37,000 nt of DNA from BOG-933 sp037147415. Lineage in GTDB: Bacteria > Pseudomonadota > Alphaproteobacteria > Azospirillales > Azospirillaceae. Below the pieces are notes generated by a model. The model did no database searches. It was not told the origin of the DNA and worked only from the letters and a program-made list of their open reading frames with translations. The stretch is from positions 1 through 37,000 of the forward strand of contig JBAWVF010000018.1 of the NCBI GenBank assembly GCA_037147415.1. Direction: 5' to 3'. Of this stretch, positions 23,503-31,792 are shown in pieces (within the stretch, counting starts at the first letter, position 1; every line of letters begins with the position of its first letter). The position numbers and the translations under genes were made by a program.

Positions 23503-24168
23503 TTAGTGGCAAGCGACCCGATCGCCGACCCGATGATGCCCGACCGCCATCTCGATCAGCGAGGTCAGCAAAACCGCTCGCTCAGGCAGCGTCGGCGCCT
23601 CCAACAGAGCCTGCTTTTCGCTGGGCTGAAACGGACAAATCATGGCCAATGAGGTGACCAGTCGCTCATCGGGTGCGCCTTCGATGCTGTCCCAATTCGC
23701 GGAAATATCATGAGTCTCAAGGAAGCAGGGCAGCATCCCGAGCAAACGGCCACGATCGAACCCACCGCAGACCCCGTCGCAAAGGTCACCGGCAAAACCG
23801 TCCCAGACCGGTTCGACCCGGCGATAGCCGCGAACGGACTCCAATTCATGCTCGAACCGGAACCGGCTTACCCCGGTCAGCATGACCAGATAGCGGCCGT
23901 TCTCCATATCGCGAAAGCCGGTGACCCGGCCGGCACAGCCGATGCGGTAAACCGGAACCACCGTTTCCCGATTGCCCGGATCAAGCGGTTGGACCATGCC
24001 GACCATGCGACTATCCGCCATGGCATCCTCGAACATCGCGACGTAGCGAGGCTCGAAGATATGGAGGGGAAGCCGCCCTCGCGGCAGAAGCAAAGCTCCC
24101 GCCAGCGGAAAAATCGGCAGAACTTTCGGCAAAACGCCGGACGAGTTGTCGGTTAAGATGTCGATCAT
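23503..24168 (-). CDS. LON-substrate-binding-domain protein
   Basis: The 221-residue protein is a stand-alone N-terminal LON domain: VLPIFPLAGALLLPRGRLPLHIFEPRYVAMFEDAM, then GMVQPLD and an IGCAGRVTGFRDMENGRYLVMLTGVSRFRF block. The C-terminal part is helical and ends with LTSLIEMAVGHH. Such proteins lack the Lon ATPase and protease parts and are common next to the YbbN/CnoX thioredoxin gene in alphaproteobacteria, as here (18 bp away). The role is probably substrate or adaptor binding, but this is not established. Confidence 0.92.
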   Translation of the reverse strand: MIDILTDNSSGVLPKVLPIFPLAGALLLPRGRLPLHIFEPRYVAMFEDAMADSRMVGMVQPLDPGNRETVVPVYRIGCAGRVTGFRDMENGRYLVMLTGVSRFRFEHELESVRGYRRVEPVWDGFAGDLCDGVCGGFDRGRLLGMLPCFLETHDISANWDSIEGAPDERLVTSLAMICPFQPSEKQALLEAPTLPERAVLLTSLIEMAVGHHRVGDRVACH

Positions 24169-24186
24169 GCCATATACATGGAGCCG

Positions 24187-25149
24187 TCACGAAAAGAGTA
24201 TAGAGGACAATCGACGCCGCGACGATATCGTCAACGGGTCGGTCGGTCCCAGAACGTCGAAGAACTTGACCAGTTGCTTGCGCGCCTGCTCTTCGTTCCA
24301 TGCCCGATTGCGACGAATAATTTCCAACAGCTCGTCGATTGCAGCTTCGCGCTGCCCATCGGCAAAGCAGGCGAGTGCCAGATCAAAGCGCGCCTGACAG
24401 TCGGCACCATCGGCGGCGACCTTAGCCCGCAACTCTTTCAGCGGACCGACGGCACGTCCCTGATCGGCCACCTCAAGCGCGGTCCGGGCCGCCACGATTT
24501 CCTTGTCGGTCGCAAATTCGGCCGGGACCGAATCGACCATTTTGCGTGCCCGCGTCAAGTCGCCGATAGCGATCAGGCAGCGAATCAAACCGGCATAAGC
24601 AACCGCATTCCCGGCCTCATGGGCCAGAATTTCGGAATAGATTTCGGCAGCGGTTGCCGCTTCGCCAGCCTCCAACAGCTGTTTAGCCTCGGCCAATGCC
24701 TCCGCGATACCATCCCCGGCCGGCACGCCGCCGCCAAGCTTCAACACGCGATCGACAAAGACCTTAACCTGCGACTCAGGCAATGCGCCCGTGAAACCAT
24801 CGACCGGCCGCCCCTGAAAAAAAGCGTAAACCGCCGGAATCGACTGCACCTGCAATTGACCGGCGATGGCTTGGTGGCGATCGACATCGATCTTAACCAG
24901 CCGGACCGCGCCCTTGGCCGCCAGCACCAGCTTTTCCAATATTGCGCTAAGCTGCTTGCACGGCCCGCTCCTGGCCGACCAGAAGTCGACGATAACCGGC
25001 ACCGCACGCGACACTTCCATCACGTCGGTCATGAAGGTGCGGTCGGATCCCTCCTTCACGAGGCCATCGCCACCACCGACTCCGGGAGCGGCCCCGGCGG
25101 GTTTGGTGCTCGGTCCTTTACCACCGAGAGCAGAAAACAATCCCTTCAT
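24187..25149 (-). CDS. CnoX/YbbN-type thioredoxin-like co-chaperone
   Basis: The 320-residue protein has an N-terminal thioredoxin fold (about 25–130) with the active-site segment VDFWSARSGPCKQL, followed by VKIDVDRHQAIAGQLQVQSIPAVYAFFQG with the cis-Pro. The usual CxxC is SGPC here, so only one active-site cysteine remains, as in Escherichia coli YbbN (SxxC). The C-terminal half is made of TPR-like helices (AKQLLEAGEAATAAEIYSEIL, ALACFADGQREAAIDELLEII). Known members protect proteins from over-oxidation and hand them to GroEL or DnaK. It precedes the LON-domain gene in the same transcript. Confidence 0.9.
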   Translation of the reverse strand: MKGLFSALGGKGPSTKPAGAAPGVGGGDGLVKEGSDRTFMTDVMEVSRAVPVIVDFWSARSGPCKQLSAILEKLVLAAKGAVRLVKIDVDRHQAIAGQLQVQSIPAVYAFFQGRPVDGFTGALPESQVKVFVDRVLKLGGGVPAGDGIAEALAEAKQLLEAGEAATAAEIYSEILAHEAGNAVAYAGLIRCLIAIGDLTRARKMVDSVPAEFATDKEIVAARTALEVADQGRAVGPLKELRAKVAADGADCQARFDLALACFADGQREAAIDELLEIIRRNRAWNEEQARKQLVKFFDVLGPTDPLTISSRRRLSSILFS

Positions 25150-25171
25150 GTCTTAATATCCTCGTCGGGTC

Positions 25172-25197
25172 GTCTTACCAATGAGTCTTACCAATGA
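25172..25197. repeat. 13-bp tandem duplication after the deacylase gene
   Basis: GTCTTACCAATGA occurs twice in tandem between the start of cnoX (25149) and the stop of the deacylase gene (25201), both on the minus strand. The copies lie three bases past that stop. Confidence 0.9.
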
Positions 25198-25200
25198 TCA

Positions 25201-25749
25201 TCAAGCGCCATCAGCCCGGAGTCCGATCACACTCGGAACATGGCCGCAAGCTTTGATGAAGTTTAGCAGATCGCCGGGAGAAAGCGCGGTCGTCCGATCA
25301 TTCTCCAGCGGATGGTAGTTAACTAAATCGCACGCCATCATCACCGCGTCCAGCACGACCGTAACCCGGCCCTCGGTATCATTGACCAGCGCGAACGGGG
25401 TCACCGAGCCCGGCCGCACCCCCAGCACACGCCACAAAACCTCGGCACCGGCAAAGGACAGACGACCGCTGCCGAGACGAAGATGCAAGGTTTTCAGATC
25501 GACGGACGTGTCCTCACCGGCAACAACCAGCCACAACCCGCCCTTTTTATCCTTCAACAAAAGCGTCTTGCAATGACAGCCGGGCAAGTCGCCCCGCATC
25601 GCCTTGCTTTCCTCCACCGTATGCACCGGCGGGTGGCGGACGGTAACCGCTTTGATGCCGAGTTGCAACAACCGGTCGAGCAGCGCCTCGGGAGAGGTCG
25701 GCAGCTCCGGCTTGTCGCCCGGGGACTGTTCCGTCGTCGTCATCAGCAT
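25201..25749 (-). CDS. YbaK/ProX-type aminoacyl-tRNA deacylase
   Basis: This 182-residue protein fits the PrdX/ProXp branch of the YbaK family, which hydrolyses misacylated tRNA (for example Ala-tRNA-Pro). The sequence has LGIKAVTVRHPPVHTVEESKAMRG, GCHCKTLLLKDKKGGLWLVV and GSVTPFALVNDTEGRVTVVLD, with K in the CKTLLLKD catalytic-like strand, and ends with NYHPLENDRTTALSPGDLLNFI, all in PrdX order. AAGG lies before the ATG at 25749; the open frame extends upstream to 25884 without a better start. Confidence 0.88.
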   Translation of the reverse strand: MLMTTTEQSPGDKPELPTSPEALLDRLLQLGIKAVTVRHPPVHTVEESKAMRGDLPGCHCKTLLLKDKKGGLWLVVAGEDTSVDLKTLHLRLGSGRLSFAGAEVLWRVLGVRPGSVTPFALVNDTEGRVTVVLDAVMMACDLVNYHPLENDRTTALSPGDLLNFIKACGHVPSVIGLRADGA

Positions 25750-25913
25750 GATAGCCTTAATACAGCCTTCGTCTCCCGCTCGCAAGCATCGGCCGGGAAT
25801 CCGACGCCATAGCGGAAGAGATTGGCTGAAGCGCTGCGGGTGCATTATGGTGTGCGCATTCGAATTATGGCTGAAGTCGTACAAGACCGAAGTCGAGCAG
25901 GGAGAAATCGTTC

Positions 25914-26438
25914 ATGAGCGCCAACGCGCCCCCGATCATCGCCAGCGTTGAGGAACTCTTGGTTCAAGCCAGAGACATCGAAGCCGAAGCCATGGAACGC
26001 TACGAGGAATTGGCCGACCAGATGGAGGCCCATAACAATCCGCGCGTCGCCAAACTGTTCCGCGCGATGGCACAGATCGAACAGCAGCAGGTTGATCGGA
26101 TGAATGTCCGCGCCGAAGGGCTGAACTTGCCGCAAAAAAATGTCACCGACTTCGAGTGGCCCGATTTGGAGGCGCCGGAAAGCGTGCCGATCGGTGAAGG
26201 CAGCTATGACATGACCGAGCACGAAGCGCTGGATTTGGCGTTGAAATGCGAGGAACGGGCCTGGGCGTTTTTCGCCGGTGTCGCCGCCGCCTCGCCCGAT
26301 CGTACGGTCCGGACCATGGCCACCGAGATGGCCGATGAAGAACGTCAACACATGGTCTGGATTCACAATTGGATCGACCGTCTGCCCCCGCGCAAGGCGC
26401 CGCCGCTCGATCTCGACGACCCGGTCGACCAGGAGTAA
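25914..26438 (+). CDS. ferritin-like di-iron domain protein (rubrerythrin type)
   Basis: The 174-residue protein forms two helix pairs with ferritin-like metal ligands: EAEAMERYEELADQMEAHNN and MAQIEQQQVDRM in the first half, and ALKCEERAWAFFAGVAA and MADEERQHMVWI in the second. It lacks the rubredoxin tail of full rubrerythrin. Such proteins handle iron or peroxide in the cytosol. It is divergent from the deacylase gene (164 bp between starts), and its stop lies in the first copy of a four-copy 15-bp repeat shared with the exonuclease gene. Confidence 0.87.
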   Translation: MSANAPPIIASVEELLVQARDIEAEAMERYEELADQMEAHNNPRVAKLFRAMAQIEQQQVDRMNVRAEGLNLPQKNVTDFEWPDLEAPESVPIGEGSYDMTEHEALDLALKCEERAWAFFAGVAAASPDRTVRTMATEMADEERQHMVWIHNWIDRLPPRKAPPLDLDDPVDQE

Positions 26439-26489
26439 TCAGGGCAGGAGTAATCAGGGCAGGAGTAATCAGGGCAGGAGTAATCAGGG
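26430..26489. repeat. 15-bp tandem repeat (x4) between convergent stop codons
   Basis: CAGGAGTAATCAGGG occurs four times without any mismatch. The first copy contains the TAA stop of the plus-strand ferritin-like gene. The fourth copy contains the TGA stop (read as TCA) of the minus-strand exonuclease gene. Confidence 0.95.
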
Positions 26490-27284
26490 GCTGTAGTTCA
26501 GCTCAACCACAACCGGAACGTGATCCGACGCCTTGTCAAGTCCACGCGGCCGACTATCGATGGTGCATGCCACCAAACGGTCGGCTGCAACCGGGGACAA
26601 CAGGAAGTGGTCGATCCGAAGCCCCTGATTACGCGGCCAGCACCCGGCCTGATAGTCCCAGAAACTATAGGCCGGCGCCTGCCCCGCCCGGTGCGGATGT
26701 AACGCCCGGTACGCCTCGGTCAAGCCGAGATTGACCAGCGCGCGCCAAGCAAGCCGGGTTTCCAACCGGAACAGTGCGTCCTCGCGCCAATCGTCGGGGG
26801 AATAAACATCCTCGGGCTCGGGAATAACGTTATAGTCTCCGCCCAGCACGAACGGCCGTTCCGTCGCCAGCAGCGCCGCGGCCCGGGCACGCAACCGAGC
26901 AAGCCAACGCAGCTTGTACGGGTATTTGTCGGTGTCCACCGGATTGCCGTTCGGCAGATACAGCGAGGCAACCCGAATCCCGCCGACCGTCGCCTCGAGA
27001 TAGCGCGCCTGTGCGTCACTCTCCTCGCCCGGCAATCCTTCGAGAATATCCGAGATTTCAAGCGGCCGACGCGCCAACAGCGCCACACCGTTATAAGCCT
27101 TTTGCCCGAGCACGGCCGCTTCGTAACCGAGCGCCTCGAACGACTCGCGCGGGAAGACCGCGGTCTCACATTTCAGTTCTTGGAACAGCAGCACATCCGG
27201 CCGATTCGCTTCGACCCAGCCGGTCACCACCGGCAGCCGCGCTCTGATCGAATTGACGTTCCACGTCGCAATTTTCATTGTCAT
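26484..27284 (-). CDS. xth: exodeoxyribonuclease III
   Basis: This 266-residue member of the exonuclease III/AP-endonuclease family removes abasic sites and 3' blocks in base-excision repair. It has the order KIATWNVNSIRARL, LLFQELKCE (metal-binding Glu), YNGVALLAR, SLYLPNGNP, GDYNVIPEPEDVYSPDDW and a final KASDHVPVVVEL (catalytic Asp-His). Two ATGs (27284 and 27278) are possible starts with no strong ribosome site; the protein fits either. The stop overlaps the last copy of the 15-bp repeat. Confidence 0.95.
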   Translation of the reverse strand: MTMKIATWNVNSIRARLPVVTGWVEANRPDVLLFQELKCETAVFPRESFEALGYEAAVLGQKAYNGVALLARRPLEISDILEGLPGEESDAQARYLEATVGGIRVASLYLPNGNPVDTDKYPYKLRWLARLRARAAALLATERPFVLGGDYNVIPEPEDVYSPDDWREDALFRLETRLAWRALVNLGLTEAYRALHPHRAGQAPAYSFWDYQAGCWPRNQGLRIDHFLLSPVAADRLVACTIDSRPRGLDKASDHVPVVVELNYSP

Positions 27285-27303
27285 GTCAATCGAGTAGGAA
27301 GCT

Positions 27304-27933
27304 TTATTCCACCGCCGCGACGGGAGGCTTCGGCGGTTTGGGTGGCTTCGGCGGTTGGGTCGCGACCGTAACCTTATTCATGAATTTATCGGGATGCCCC
27401 GCGGCCAATAACGGAAACGCCTCGGCACAAGCGCCAAGCAGCGGTTCCAGCCACAGCCTGTCTTCTTTAGCAAAGTCACGCAAGACATAGCCGTGAACCA
27501 GAGACTTATCGCCGGGATGACCGATACCAAGCCGCACCCGCCAATAATCCGCCCCCAAATGAGCATCGAGTGAGCGCAGCCCGTTATGTCCGCCGGCACC
27601 GCCACCCCGCTTAATCCGCATGCGACCGGGCGCAATATCCAGTTCGTCGTGAAAGACCACCACCTGCTCGGGCGGAATCTTATAAAAGCTTGCCGCTTCC
27701 CCGACCGCTTGACCGGACAAATTCATGTAAGTCTGAGGTTCGATTGCCAGAATCTTTTCAACCCCGCCACCCGGTAAATCAACCGAGCCTTCGGCAACCT
27801 TGGCTTGAAAGCGCTTGCGCCACGGGGAAAAGCCATGGCGGCGGACGATTTCGTCCACCGCCATGAAGCCGACATTGTGTCGGTGACCGGCATAATCCGA
27901 GCCGGGATTACCAAGGCCGACCAACAGCAACAT
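27304..27933 (-). CDS. pth: peptidyl-tRNA hydrolase
   Basis: Pth recycles peptidyl-tRNA that falls off the ribosome. The 209-residue protein has GLGNPGSDYAGHRHNVGF with Asn10 and catalytic His20 in register, TYMNLSGQAV, and VVFHDELDIAPGRMRIKRGGGAGGHNGLRS with the catalytic Asp. The ordinary length is about 190; here the C-terminus adds a low-complexity tail TVATQPPKPPKPPKPPVAAVE with a repeated KPP unit. It lies 19 bp upstream of xth on the same strand and downstream of rplY, a usual alphaproteobacterial order. Confidence 0.95.
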   Translation of the reverse strand: MLLLVGLGNPGSDYAGHRHNVGFMAVDEIVRRHGFSPWRKRFQAKVAEGSVDLPGGGVEKILAIEPQTYMNLSGQAVGEAASFYKIPPEQVVVFHDELDIAPGRMRIKRGGGAGGHNGLRSLDAHLGADYWRVRLGIGHPGDKSLVHGYVLRDFAKEDRLWLEPLLGACAEAFPLLAAGHPDKFMNKVTVATQPPKPPKPPKPPVAAVE

Positions 27934-27950
27934 AAATCGTCCGACAGGCT

Positions 27951-28001
27951 AGTGCGATGACCGGATCACAGGTTCCCATGCGATCCGGTCTCAATCGCAC
28001 T
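27951..28001. other. imperfect dyad upstream of pth
   Basis: AGTGCGATGACCGGATC (27951–27967) pairs with GATCCGGTCTCAATCGCACT (27982–28001) apart from three unpaired bases, leaving a 14-nt loop. It lies 18 bp upstream of the pth start, between rplY and pth, and could be a regulatory structure. Confidence 0.5.
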
Positions 28002-28020
28002 GGAATTCAATATTTAGTGG

Positions 28021-28062
28021 TCCGATTCAGATGACGGACGGGAACCATCCGTCATCATCGGA
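28021..28062 (-). terminator. hairpin downstream of rplY
   Basis: GATGACGGA (28030–28038) and TCCGTCATC (28048–28056) form a perfect stem, extended by TCCGAT and ATCGGA at the outer ends across three unpaired bases. It starts four bases after the rplY stop on the minus strand. No strong U-run follows. Confidence 0.6.
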
Positions 28063-28065
28063 ACA

Positions 28066-28683
28066 CTAGGCTTTAGCCGCTTCAGCCGAGGCGGCCGCTT
28101 CGGTATCCATCTTCAAGCCTGACGGAATGGCAATCGTTGCCACCGTAAAATCATGCTCGGAAATGGTGGTGGTCACGCCGGCCGGCAACTTGACCGAATG
28201 GAAATGAACCGTCCCGCCGAGTTCAACCCCCTCCAGATCAACAACAATGTGCTCCGGAATGACGTCGGCCGCGCACTGAACCTCGATAGCATGACGCACG
28301 ACATTGAGTGTACCGCCGCGCTTCAGGCCCGGACACTTGTCCTGGTTGATAAAGCTGACGGGCACATGGACCGTGATCTTGGTATCGGAGCCGACGCGCA
28401 GGAAATCAACATGCAGAGGGGCATCGCTGACCGGATCGAACTGCACATCGCGCGGCAGCACGAGGTGACTGGCACCCTCGACGGTCACATTGAACAAGTG
28501 GGTGAAAAATCCTGGCTTCTTCAACAGCTTAACAAAGGTGTTGCGATCCAGGGAAATCATCAGCGGCGACTGTTTGTTGCCGTAAATAACGGCAGGGATG
28601 CGGTCGGCGCGGCGGGTCTGGCGGGCGGTCCCCTTGCCGGCCCGCAGACGCACCTCGGCGGCCAGCGTAGCAGTTGTCGTCAT
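28066..28683 (-). CDS. rplY: 50S ribosomal protein L25 (general stress protein Ctc type)
   Basis: L25 binds 5S rRNA. The 205-residue protein has the CTC form with an N-terminal L25 domain (LAAEVRLRAGKGTARQTRRADRIPAVIYG; PREVQF-like LPRDVQFDPVSDAPLHVDFLRV) and a C-terminal beta domain (VHVPVSFINQDKCPGLKRGGTLNVVRH). It ends in a short Ala-rich tail (TEAAASAEAAKA). The start at 28683 has GGAGAGGACG before it. The open frame upstream to 28758 is not needed. It follows prs by 129 bp, a common arrangement. Confidence 0.95.
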   Translation of the reverse strand: MTTTATLAAEVRLRAGKGTARQTRRADRIPAVIYGNKQSPLMISLDRNTFVKLLKKPGFFTHLFNVTVEGASHLVLPRDVQFDPVSDAPLHVDFLRVGSDTKITVHVPVSFINQDKCPGLKRGGTLNVVRHAIEVQCAADVIPEHIVVDLEGVELGGTVHFHSVKLPAGVTTTISEHDFTVATIAIPSGLKMDTEAAASAEAAKA

Positions 28684-28812
28684 CGTCCTCTCCTCAACAA
28701 CGGGGGGCAACATTGCCCGCCCAGGGTGGGGCGCGGCCTCCAGGGGTGCCGCCGCCACAACCGACGCCTTTCTACCAAGCGACGGCTATCTCCATAATTC
28801 TCGGTAACCCGA

Positions 28813-29751
28813 TCACACGAACAGGCTGGAAACCGAACGTTCCTCGCTAATTCTCATGATCGCCTCGGCAATCAGGGGCGCAATGGTAAGCTGTCGCACA
28901 TTGCGCGCGACTCGCATGGCCTGAGTGGCCGGAATGCTGTCGGTGGTCACCAGCATATCGATCGGCGAGGCCCCGATCAGCGCGACCGCGCCACCGGAAA
29001 GCACGCCGTGAGTGGTATAGGCGCTGACGGAAATCGCCCCGGCTTTTTTAAGCGCCCGCGCGGCGTTGCACAAGGTCCCGCCGCTGTCCACGATATCGTC
29101 GATCAGGATGCAGATCCGGTCCGTGACATTGCCGATGATATGCATGACTTCCGATTCGCCGGCACGCTCACGTCGCTTATCGATAATCGCCAACTCCGCA
29201 CCGAGTCGACTCGCCAATTTGCGCGCACGCACCACACCGCCGACATCGGGGGAAACAATAACGACTTCCGCCCCGGCGGTTGCGATCGTCTCGCGAATAT
29301 CTTTTTCAAACACCGGCCCGGCCATCAGATTGTCGAGCGGAATGTCGAAGAAGCCTTGAATCTGACCGGCATGCAAATCGAGGGTCAAAACCCGATCGGC
29401 ACCGGCCACCGTGATCAGATTGGCCACCAGCTTGGCCGAGATCGGGGTCCGCGGCCCGGCCTTACGATCCTGACGCGCATAGCCGTAATAGGGAATCACC
29501 GCCGTAATTCGCCGGGCCGAAGCGCGCCGCAACGCGTCCATGATCACCAACAATTCCATCACATGGTCATTGGCCGGATAGCTGGTCGACTGAATGACGA
29601 AACAGTCTTCGCCCCGGACATTTTCCAGGATTTCGACGAAGACTTCCATATCGGCAAAACGCCGGATATTCGATTTGGTCAGGGGCGCCGCCAGACTGGC
29701 CGAGATTGCTTCAGCCAGCGGTCGGTTGCTATTGCCCGCAATGATCTTCAT
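28813..29751 (-). CDS. prs: ribose-phosphate pyrophosphokinase
   Basis: Prs makes PRPP from ribose 5-phosphate and ATP for nucleotide, histidine and tryptophan synthesis, so it also feeds the upp reaction. The 312-residue protein starts MKIIAGNSNRPLAEAISASL, with the ATP-binding flexible loop PYYGYARQDRK and the signature DLHAGQIQGFFDIPLDNL. The PRPP-binding loop is DDIVDSGGTL. AAGGGGC precedes the ATG at 29751. The open frame extends far upstream but the family N-terminus starts here. Confidence 0.96.
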   Translation of the reverse strand: MKIIAGNSNRPLAEAISASLAAPLTKSNIRRFADMEVFVEILENVRGEDCFVIQSTSYPANDHVMELLVIMDALRRASARRITAVIPYYGYARQDRKAGPRTPISAKLVANLITVAGADRVLTLDLHAGQIQGFFDIPLDNLMAGPVFEKDIRETIATAGAEVVIVSPDVGGVVRARKLASRLGAELAIIDKRRERAGESEVMHIIGNVTDRICILIDDIVDSGGTLCNAARALKKAGAISVSAYTTHGVLSGGAVALIGASPIDMLVTTDSIPATQAMRVARNVRQLTIAPLIAEAIMRISEERSVSSLFV

Positions 29752-29890
29752 GCCCCTTGACTCTCCCACCCGCAGAACCGGCCGGGACCATATCAGGGCG
29801 TCATCGAACTGTAAACGTTCCGGTTGCCGGGGTGGCCCCTTGTCAAGCATCCCCGGCCATGACGTTCTTCGACAAACTTCCCCGATCCCC

Positions 29891-30151
29891 TCAATGCAAG
29901 AACTGGCCGGGGGCCGGGCTGAGAAAGCCATCATCGCATTCTTCGGGATCATACATGGCTTCACCGTAATCGGCCGGCAACCGGGCATGCAAGCGCTCGA
30001 TACCGCTGACGATCGCACGTAACAGAGTGCGGATTTCTGCGGCTTCGCCTTCCAGTCCGTTCAAGCGCTGGTCGAGGGCGGCAAACCGGGCAACCACGAG
30101 TTCGGTAAGCCGGTCGATTTGCGTGCCGAGAGGGTTTTCATTTTCATTCAT
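29891..30151 (-). CDS. small hypothetical protein with coiled-coil
   Basis: From the ATG at 30151 this encodes 86 residues. A predicted helical stretch IDRLTELVVARFAALDQRLNGLEGEAAEIRTLLRAIVSGIERLHARL has heptad-like hydrophobic spacing, followed by an acidic Cys-containing tail DPEECDDG. A GTG at 30250 would extend it by 33 residues, but neither start has a clear ribosome site. Not recognised. It may be a small cytosolic coiled-coil protein. Confidence 0.55.
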   Translation of the reverse strand: MNENENPLGTQIDRLTELVVARFAALDQRLNGLEGEAAEIRTLLRAIVSGIERLHARLPADYGEAMYDPEECDDGFLSPAPGQFLH

Positions 30152-30553
30152 GGGAGTCGTCCGCCTGACCGAGCTGTCGATGTCATGAAGGTAACTCACA
30201 ATTCGAAGATTTAAGCGTGATTTCTCAATCTGTTGTAACTCGTTCTTCACACGTGGGGTGATTTTGCAACAGTTTTGGGACCGAGAGCGCCTGCCGAGCG
30301 GCCGTAAAATGATTTAATCATTATAAATCAATATATTATACGGCTATGCTAGAGTTCCATATTAAGCCAGGACTATCGGCCACCTCGTTTGGAAATCGCC
30401 CCGCACCGACTGAAAACGGCTCGGTCGAATCGCACCTCTTCCCCCGACTCGAGAGGGCAACTTGAAACAGCGTGGCGAGAGACCGAAACTATCTCCTTGG
30501 GCCGGGGAGTGCCCCTGCTATAAAAATCGGAAGATGCAGTGAAGGGGCGCAGA
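30152..30553. other. intergenic region with AT-rich core
   Basis: This 402-bp region between the divergent genes at 30151 and 30554 contains the palindrome ATGATTTAATCAT (30309–30321), which could be a regulator site. TATTAT follows at 30334–30339 and a probable promoter at 30497–30524. No further open frame of note was seen. Confidence 0.5.
30497..30524 (+). promoter_or_regulatory. probable sigma-70 promoter of the DUF4384 gene
   Basis: TTGGGC (30497–30502) and TATAAA (30519–30524) are separated by 16 bases, and the start codon follows at 30554, leaving a short leader containing AAGGGG. Confidence 0.45.
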
Positions 30554-31312
30554 ATGTCGGGGCGGGCAAAAATACTTTCAAGTGCGCTGGTCATATTAAC
30601 GGTACTGCTGGCGAGAACGCCTGTTGCCGGCGCCGAACCGACTGCGCCGGCGCCGATCCCGCTGATGATCGATAATGCCGGGAATGCCGACCCGGCAAAG
30701 CTGTTGCAGAGCCTGAGCGGCGTTGCCCCGGCGACCCTGAAGACGACCGGCCGCTTTACCTGGAATGTCGGCCGGGATGAGATGATCAACCCGGTCGGCG
30801 ATTTGGTCGCCACCGTCGGCGGCGGCGATCTTGAGGCCCGCATTGCCCGCGTCCAGGGCGTTATCGACAAATGGACGGTCTTACGCAGTCTGGAGCGCAC
30901 GCCGCGCGCCGACGGGCTGGAAATGCGTCTGGAGCCCGGCCGCGACCTTTATCATGCCGGGGATAAGGAAATACTGATGGTGGAGGGGCTTAAGCAGCCC
31001 TATTTCACCCTGCTCAACATCGCTTCCGACGGTACCGTCAATTTACTGTATCCGCTTGATACCGCCGGCCGTCGGGACAGCCCCGCCCTGCCCACCGGAG
31101 CCCTGTTCAAACTGCCGTTTCAGGTGACCCCGCCGTTCGGTGCCGACCACTTTGTCGCCATTGCCAGCGCCGTCGCCCCGGTCGAATTACACGGCGAGTT
31201 GAAAGCGATCGACGGTAAACCGGAAGCCCTCGTATTGCCGGACCTTTTCGACAAATACCTGAACGCCGCAACCACACAAATCGGAACACTCGGGGTACTC
31301 AGTGCCCGATGA
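30554..31312 (+). CDS. exported DUF4384-type protein
   Basis: This 252-residue protein has a signal peptide (ILSSALVILTVLLARTPVAGA, cleavage after AxA). The C-terminal part has the DUF4384 pattern RLEPGRDLYHAGDKEILMVEGLKQPYFTLLNIASDGTVNLLYPL followed by FQVTPPFGADHFVAIAS. DUF4384 usually follows a caspase or kinase domain in larger proteins; here it stands alone in the envelope. The ATG at 30554 has AAGGGG at seven bases, so I prefer it over a GTG at 30539. A convergent small secreted gene follows, and the two may work together (inference). Confidence 0.8.
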   Translation: MSGRAKILSSALVILTVLLARTPVAGAEPTAPAPIPLMIDNAGNADPAKLLQSLSGVAPATLKTTGRFTWNVGRDEMINPVGDLVATVGGGDLEARIARVQGVIDKWTVLRSLERTPRADGLEMRLEPGRDLYHAGDKEILMVEGLKQPYFTLLNIASDGTVNLLYPLDTAGRRDSPALPTGALFKLPFQVTPPFGADHFVAIASAVAPVELHGELKAIDGKPEALVLPDLFDKYLNAATTQIGTLGVLSAR

Positions 31313-31327
31313 CATGAATTAATCCGG

Positions 31328-31774
31328 TTAAAATAGTGGCGGTTCCCCATCAACCGGATGAGGCGAACCGACAAAATAAAAAATGCAGCCTTCACCTTCA
31401 TCACCAAGCCGGGTCATATCGGCAATATACCAGGAACCGTCAGGGGCTTTGAGCTTTAGTTCCAACTTATCCGTATCGGCAAAAATTCCGAAGCCTTCTT
31501 GCAAAGATTCCGCGCCGCGCATGACATTGCGAAGCGACGCTTGATTGATACTTAATTTGCGGCCGCCAATTTCAAGTTCAACATCCCGCTCCCACTGGCA
31601 GTTTTTATTCTTGTCCGGTTTTTTAGGCTTGGGCTTCGGTTTCTTGGCTTCAGGCTTTTTACCTTCGTCAGCCGCCGGTTTCGCCGCACCGCCGCCACCA
31701 TGCCCTTCGGCCCGCGCACCGCTCATCCCGCCGAGGCACAACAACACTGCAAGTGCGATCGGGATGAGCGGCAT
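31328..31774 (-). CDS. small secreted protein with Lys/Pro-rich linker
   Basis: The 148-residue protein has a signal peptide MPLIPIALAVLLCLGGMSGA with RA cleavage. A Lys/Pro-rich linker (KKPEAKKPKPKPKKPDKNKN) follows, then a C-terminal domain with two Cys (NCQWERD and GEGCIFYF) that may form a disulfide. It starts just after the icmF stop and repeat on the same strand. No family recognised. The stop is 15 bp from the end of the DUF4384 gene. Confidence 0.75.
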   Translation of the reverse strand: MPLIPIALAVLLCLGGMSGARAEGHGGGGAAKPAADEGKKPEAKKPKPKPKKPDKNKNCQWERDVELEIGGRKLSINQASLRNVMRGAESLQEGFGIFADTDKLELKLKAPDGSWYIADMTRLGDEGEGCIFYFVGSPHPVDGEPPLF

Positions 31775-31792
31775 GGCCGGGTCCGGGGTTAT

